Source: an uncultured Methylobacter sp.
GTDB lineage: Bacteria; Pseudomonadota; Gammaproteobacteria; Methylococcales; Methylomonadaceae
DNA: 10,428 nt
Assembly: GCA_903831545.1 (NCBI GenBank)
Contig: CAIKYI010000475.1
Coordinates: 1-10,428 of the forward strand
Reading direction: 5' to 3'
Shown: one piece after another, positions 6,417 to 10,428 of the stretch
Layout: every line of letters starts with the position of its first letter
Position numbering within the stretch: position 1 is the first letter of the stretch
Translations under genes and position numbers: made by a program
The notes under the pieces: generated by a model
What the model was told of the DNA's origin: nothing
The model's input: the letters and a program-made list of their open reading frames with translations, nothing else
The model's database searches: none

Positions 6417-9098
6417 ATGAGCAACAAAAAGACGCTTGAATTTAGTCATAAACTGATTATCGAAGAACTGGAAGCGCGGCAACTTTATTCAGCGGGTCTT
6501 GAAGTAGCTGTATATGAGCCACCGACTTACCTAACGATAAACACAAACTCCAGCGAAATTTCATCATCAGACAGTGCTGGTCTTATTAGCAGTGATGCTC
6601 AAAGTCCGCCAAGTATCAATGGCAGTATCGATCAGGTAAACCCTACCTTGAGAGACAACTGGGCACTGGAATACAATACCGGTACTATCCAATCGCACAG
6701 CGTAGTCAATGAAATAAATCAGTCTCAATCGAACGTGCTGCTGGCAAACAGCCTTACCGCCACTAACCTGAATGCCCCAGAAACCTATATCGAAGACACG
6801 CCGCTCCTGCTGAAAAAAATTGTAATCAGCAATACTGTCAATGCCAGCGTCACTTTAACTTTATCAAACAGCACAGCAGGGAGTTTACACACCGGCACCT
6901 CCGGCGCAGTCACCTCCACCTACAATAGCGGCTCTGGCATCTGGCAAGCCAATGGTGCCGTCGCTGACGTTAATACTCTATTTACCAATCTGACCTTTAC
7001 GCCGACACTTAACTTCAACAGCAACTTTATAATTACCACCAACGTCAGCGATGGCATATCTCCCACGCTTACTGGCAGCAAAGCAATGACGGGCAGCGCC
7101 GTCAACGATGCCCCGCAAAACAGCGTTCCCGGCACCCAATCCATCAACGAAGATACCGCTCTAAGCTTCTCCGGTAGCAATGGCAATCTGATCTCGATCA
7201 GCGATGTTGACGCAACAACCAACCCGGTTCGCGTAACGCTTACCGCTACCAACGGCAAACTCACGCTGGCAGAAACGGCAGGCATCAGTTTTACTACTGG
7301 CGATGGCAGCGCCGATACCACAATGACATTTACCGGAACGGTGAACTCGATTAATACTGCCCTTAACGGCCTTTACTTCGAGCCGAATTTAAACTTCAAC
7401 GGTACAGGAAACCTGCGAATAGTAACCAACGACCTCGGTAATACCGGCACCGGCGGCGCCAAGAGCGACACCGATAACATTGCTATCACCATCCAAGCTG
7501 TCAACGATGCACCAACCCTTAGTCTACCGGCTTCGCTAGCGGCAATTGAAGACACCAGAATGACCATTACTGGAATTTCTTTTGCCGATGTTGATGTGGG
7601 CAGCTTTGGGGTATCGGTCATCTTCTCGCTTCCAGCCGACAGCGGAGTACTCAACTGGACGACAACTGCCTTTATCGGCTCTTCAGGTTCCGGCACACCT
7701 ACAGTGACACTCACAGGGCAAATCGCCGCTATCAATAATGCGATAGCGGCAAATAAGTTAAGCTATATGCCGACACTGAATTTAAGTGGCACTAAAAGCC
7801 TGAACGTAGCAATTAACGATAAAGGCAATACAGGCCTGGGTGGTAATCTGATAACAAGCGATACAACGACCATCGTCATCGCGCCAGTCAATGACGCTCC
7901 CACAGCCAGCAATTTGAACACATCCGAAACCTACACCGAAGACACCACCTTGAAGCTGACCGGCATTGTGCTTTACGATGTAGATTGCACTAACGTCACG
8001 GCTACCTTGACCCTATCGGATATTACTGCCGGCTCATTTAATGTCGCCACTTCCGGCACAGTGACTTCAACTTTTTTGGCTGGACACTGGACGGCAAGCG
8101 GCGCAATAGGCGATGTCAATGCCTTGCTTGCAGATCTGCACTTTACGCCCAGTCCGAACTATAACCGCCCCTTCTCTATCGCCACCAGCATTACTGATAA
8201 CTGGGCCGAAACTTTGCAAGGCAACAAAACCATGACCGGAATTCCTGTCAATGACCTTCCCTCCGGCACGGTCAGCATTATAGGAATCCCTGTTTCTGGC
8301 CAAACCCTAAGCGTCGTTAATACGCTTGCAGATGTCGATGGACTGGGTGTAATCCATTTTCAGTGGCAAACCGACGGCATTGATATTAATGGCGCTAACG
8401 ATAGTAGCTATATTCTGAGTTCATCGGATATTGGCAAAACAATCTCGGTAAAGGCCAGTTATACAGACACTTTCGGACAAATGGAATTTGTTAAAAGTGA
8501 AGCAACAGGTGTGGTAAAAGCCAATGTGGTTAACACTGTCAAGACGGCAATCATTGATTTGCCTGTAGATACTTTTTATGGCCTTATAAAAAACAAGGTC
8601 AGTATGGAGAGTCATATCGTCGCTATTATCGAAACCATTCCACCAATCGATAAAAGTGCATCTAACCAGAACAGTGTTTTACCGGGTAGTAAAATTAATT
8701 TAACAAAACACGATTTTATTAACGCCAAGAAAACCGTCTTTATCAATTCTGACGCGACCCAACAACCCCTCCCCACAACAAATAACACAGAACTGCACCA
8801 CTCAACAAAGCACTCAACAAAGCACTCAAGCGCTAATCCAGTCTACGTTATTGAAATGGATCGTATTTTCAACCCCGTTGAAGAACAGAAATTATGGCAA
8901 CAAATAGAAACTTTAAGACACTCTACTCATGAAAATGAGTTACAGACCATCAATGTCACTTTAATAACCGCCGTGACTTTAACCGCCGGCTTTGTAAGCT
9001 GGCTTTTTCATAATAAAGCCCTGTTAATCAGTTTATTATCCTCAATGCCATTGTTAAAGCGCCTTGTTAAATCACCCGTTTCTATACGCTCCAAATGA
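6417..9098 (+). CDS. Cadherin-like repeat surface protein with LEPR-XLL-like N-terminus
   Basis: Likely surface or secreted repeat protein, 893 residues from ATG 6417. The N-terminus has no hydrophobic signal peptide; it carries LEARQLYSAG at 18-27, a diverged form of the LEPR-XLL domain found at the start of large repeat proteins. A polar linker follows to about 113. Four cadherin-like/VCBS-type repeats start at about 114, 229, 362 and 491. They show the usual boundaries (VNDAP) and ED-T starts, and three have DVD acidic motifs that may bind calcium. Residues about 616-704 form a bacterial Ig-like domain (FQWQTDGIDINGA, SDIGKTISVKASY). A low-complexity linker with HSTK repeats precedes a hydrophobic segment at about 844-868, a second apolar stretch at about 871-884 and a basic tail ending at 893. 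The tail suggests membrane retention or sorting. The gene closes the operon, as expected for cargo. Adhesion or matrix function is inferred from domain type only. It is small for its class, which often exceeds several thousand residues. Confidence 0.85.
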   Translation: MSNKKTLEFSHKLIIEELEARQLYSAGLEVAVYEPPTYLTINTNSSEISSSDSAGLISSDAQSPPSINGSIDQVNPTLRDNWALEYNTGTIQSHSVVNEINQSQSNVLLANSLTATNLNAPETYIEDTPLLLKKIVISNTVNASVTLTLSNSTAGSLHTGTSGAVTSTYNSGSGIWQANGAVADVNTLFTNLTFTPTLNFNSNFIITTNVSDGISPTLTGSKAMTGSAVNDAPQNSVPGTQSINEDTALSFSGSNGNLISISDVDATTNPVRVTLTATNGKLTLAETAGISFTTGDGSADTTMTFTGTVNSINTALNGLYFEPNLNFNGTGNLRIVTNDLGNTGTGGAKSDTDNIAITIQAVNDAPTLSLPASLAAIEDTRMTITGISFADVDVGSFGVSVIFSLPADSGVLNWTTTAFIGSSGSGTPTVTLTGQIAAINNAIAANKLSYMPTLNLSGTKSLNVAINDKGNTGLGGNLITSDTTTIVIAPVNDAPTASNLNTSETYTEDTTLKLTGIVLYDVDCTNVTATLTLSDITAGSFNVATSGTVTSTFLAGHWTASGAIGDVNALLADLHFTPSPNYNRPFSIATSITDNWAETLQGNKTMTGIPVNDLPSGTVSIIGIPVSGQTLSVVNTLADVDGLGVIHFQWQTDGIDINGANDSSYILSSSDIGKTISVKASYTDTFGQMEFVKSEATGVVKANVVNTVKTAIIDLPVDTFYGLIKNKVSMESHIVAIIETIPPIDKSASNQNSVLPGSKINLTKHDFINAKKTVFINSDATQQPLPTTNNTELHHSTKHSTKHSSANPVYVIEMDRIFNPVEEQKLWQQIETLRHSTHENELQTINVTLITAVTLTAGFVSWLFHNKALLISLLSSMPLLKRLVKSPVSIRSK
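6468..6497 (+). other. LEPR-XLL-like N-terminal motif (possible export or processing tag)
   Basis: Encodes LEARQLYSAG (residues 18-27), preceded by the charged helix-like stretch KLIIEE. The usual pattern as I recall it is LEPR, one variable residue, two leucines or similar, then SA. Here P is A and the last L is Y, so the match is diverged. The position within the first 30 residues and the nature of the rest of the protein fit the family. Confidence 0.6.
6756..8246 (+). repeat. Four tandem cadherin-like protein repeats
   Basis: Repeat starts are near 6756, 7101, 7500 and 7887, with unit lengths of about 115, 133, 129 and 120 residues. Units 1 and 4 resemble each other (NLN..ETY.EDT, TLSN/D.TAGS, TSG.VTST, FTP..N.N). 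Units 2 and 3 form another subtype with SINEDT/AIEDT starts and NDLGNTG/NDKGNTG ends. The pattern is an A-B-B-A order, typical of growth by duplication and later drift. Confidence 0.75.
8799..8828 (+). repeat. 12-bp tandem repeat encoding HSTK units
   Basis: CACTCAACAAAG occurs twice in exact tandem (8799-8810, 8811-8822), followed by a half copy CACTCA. It encodes HSTKHSTKHS in the linker before the C-terminal membrane segment. Perfect copies in a low-complexity linker suggest recent slippage; length may vary between strains without a frame change. Confidence 0.8.
8946..9095 (+). other. C-terminal hydrophobic anchor and basic tail of the repeat protein
   Basis: Encodes residues about 844-893: a hydrophobic segment (TINVTLITAVTLTAGFVSWLF), a short polar break (HNK), a second apolar stretch (ALLISLLSSMPLL) and a basic end (KRLVKSPVSIRSK read from about residue 881). 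There is no PEP, GlyGly or LPXTG motif, so it does not match the common sorting signals. From memory, similar tails occur on other large proteobacterial repeat proteins. Confidence 0.6.
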
Positions 9099-9206
9099 CG
9101 CGTTGAATCCTTCCAACGAGCCATTGAAGCAAAACTATCTACATCCGTAAGATCGACGTCATCTGCAGTATTAATTTACAAAATTGCACGGTCTGTAGAT
9201 ACTGAA
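9099..9206. other. Convergent intergenic gap without a clear terminator
   Basis: This 108-nt gap separates the stop of the repeat protein from the stop of glgP. It contains a weak 5-bp inverted repeat (CGTTG at 9101-9105, CAACG at 9114-9118) without a T-run. I see no convincing terminator, RNA gene or attachment site. Confidence 0.5.
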
Positions 9207-10428
9207 TCAGAACTCGTTATCTACGCTGATCTGTTCCAGTTTCCATATCTCGTCATTGTAATTTGTAATGGTTCTATCGGTAGAAAACTTACCGCTGCCA
9301 GCACAGTTTAAAATGCTCATTTTAGTCCAGTTTTCCTGATCCTGATAAGCAGTTTCCACCCGTTTTTGGGCATCAATGAAACTACGAAAATCTGCTGCCG
9401 TCATCCACGGATCATTAGGACTTCTAATTGAATTTAAAATATCGTCAAAAAGCCCGGGTTCGAATTGGTTAAAATGCCCGCACTCCAGCAATTTAATAAC
9501 CCGGTTCAAATCTTCATCCTGATCGATAATCGCATTGGGATTATAGTGGTGACTCATTTCTTCAACCTGATCTTCAGTCAAACCAAACAAAAAGAAATTA
9601 TCATCGCCGACTTCTTCACGAATTTCAATATTAGCCCCGTCGAGCGTACCGATAGTCAAAGCACCATTCATCATAAACTTCATATTGCCGGTACCCGACG
9701 CTTCTTTTCCGGCAGTTGAAATTTGCTCGGAAAGGTCGGCCCCAGGACAGATCTTTTCCATCGCGGAAACCCGGTAATTAGGCAAGAAAACCAACTTTAA
9801 TTTTTTACCCACGTCCGGATCGGAATTAATGACAACCGAGACATTATTGATCAGCTTGATGATTTTTTTCGCCATGTAATAGCCAGGCGCAGCTTTTCCG
9901 CCAATCAACACACAACGATCGGTCCAGTTCGCGGTATCGCCGCGCTTAATGCGGTCATACAAATGGACCACATGCAGCACATTTAACAGTTGACGCTTGT
10001 ATTCGTGAACTCGCTTGACCTGTACATCGAAAATGGCATCAACATTAAAATCAACGTCATGCTCTAACCGTTTAAAATCAATCAGTTTTTGTTTTGCTTT
10101 CTGCTTGATTTCACGCCAGCGCTTACGAAATGCCTTATCTTCGGCATAAGGCTCCAGCATTTTTAACAAAGACAATTCCGTCAACCAACCCTCACCTATG
10201 GTTTCAGTTATCAGCTCTGCGAGCTCTGGATTACAAGCCGCCAACCAACGTCGGGGGGTAACGCCATTGGTTTTATTATTAAATTTTTCAGGCCAGAATT
10301 CATAAAAATCACGGAACAAACCTTGCTGTAACAACTTTGAATGCAATGCAGCAACACCATTAACCGAATAGCTGCCGACTATCGCCAAATAGGCCATTCT
10401 TACATGCTGCACACCACCTTCTTCAATA
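9207..10428 (-). CDS. glgP: Glycogen phosphorylase, C-terminal half (5' end beyond window)
   Basis: Glycogen/alpha-glucan phosphorylase (GT35), which releases glucose-1-phosphate from glycogen with phosphate and pyridoxal phosphate in the cytoplasm. The frame stays open to the right edge (IEEGG directly before VQHVRMAYLAIVGS), so the GTG at 10412 is not the start. About 407 residues are present, half of a usual protein of just over 800. Landmarks are NGVTPRRWL, GKAAPGYYMAKKII, and the cofactor site EASGTGNMKF, whose PLP-binding lysine is the codon at 9678-9680; the latter is followed by GALTIGTLDGANIEIRE. The C-terminus (TNYNDEIWKLE) matches the family, so the 3' end is intact. It converges on the export block and is probably unrelated in function and regulation; it marks the chromosomal border of that block. 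Confidence 0.97.
   Translation of the reverse strand, partial: IEEGGVQHVRMAYLAIVGSYSVNGVAALHSKLLQQGLFRDFYEFWPEKFNNKTNGVTPRRWLAACNPELAELITETIGEGWLTELSLLKMLEPYAEDKAFRKRWREIKQKAKQKLIDFKRLEHDVDFNVDAIFDVQVKRVHEYKRQLLNVLHVVHLYDRIKRGDTANWTDRCVLIGGKAAPGYYMAKKIIKLINNVSVVINSDPDVGKKLKLVFLPNYRVSAMEKICPGADLSEQISTAGKEASGTGNMKFMMNGALTIGTLDGANIEIREEVGDDNFFLFGLTEDQVEEMSHHYNPNAIIDQDEDLNRVIKLLECGHFNQFEPGLFDDILNSIRSPNDPWMTAADFRSFIDAQKRVETAYQDQENWTKMSILNCAGSGKFSTDRTITNYNDEIWKLEQISVDNEF

Noticed and set aside
6920..7735. Two long antisense open frames opposite the cadherin-like repeats
   Set aside because: They mirror the threonine/asparagine-rich repeat codons of the sense strand; the valine/serine-rich products are typical shadows.
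9101..9118. Inverted repeat CGTTG/CAACG as an intrinsic terminator
   Set aside because: The stem is only 5 bp with an 8-nt loop and no T-run follows.
1..10428. CRISPR arrays, tRNA or rRNA genes, insertion sequences
   Set aside because: No regularly spaced repeats, RNA signatures, transposase or terminal inverted repeats were seen.

Overview
The window carries a five-gene block on the + strand (positions 1-9098) that looks like one operon. A convergent glycogen phosphorylase gene on the - strand follows and runs off the right edge. The organism is most likely a gammaproteobacterium. Moderate base composition, proteobacterial-style Shine-Dalgarno sites, the close match of glgP and the SecA-like protein to proteobacterial forms, and the class of repeat protein all point there. 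A methanotroph of the Methylococcales type is my best guess, but it rests on recall of similar operons and not on a marker gene.

Layout: (1) the 3' part of a gene for a GAF domain, membrane anchor and HlyD-type adaptor fusion; (2) a 715-residue protein with a PqqD-like domain, an M50 membrane metalloprotease core (HELGH) and a HlyD-like C-terminal half; (3) a 682-residue SecA-like ATPase with all core motor motifs, ending where the helical wing and two-helix finger of true SecA would begin; (4) a Sec-exported HlyD/MFP adaptor with a signal peptide; (5) an 893-residue repeat protein with an N-terminal motif resembling the LEPR-XLL domain, four cadherin-like repeats, an Ig-like domain and a C-terminal hydrophobic segment with a basic tail; (6) the C-terminal half of GlgP. 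Gene gaps in the block are 18 nt, an 8-nt overlap, 42 nt and 53 nt.

Working model (inference): genes 1-4 encode a dedicated machine that recognises, processes and moves the surface-type protein of gene 5. That protein has no ordinary signal peptide. Its short N-terminal motif would be the address tag. The PqqD-like domain, a fold that binds leader peptides in RiPP pathways, could read the tag. The M50 protease could cut it, and the shortened SecA-like motor could supply energy. Three HlyD-type modules would bridge the periplasm to an outer-membrane channel that is not in the window. No member of this set is recognisable as part of a standard type I, type II or accessory Sec system. The block is the main point of interest here.
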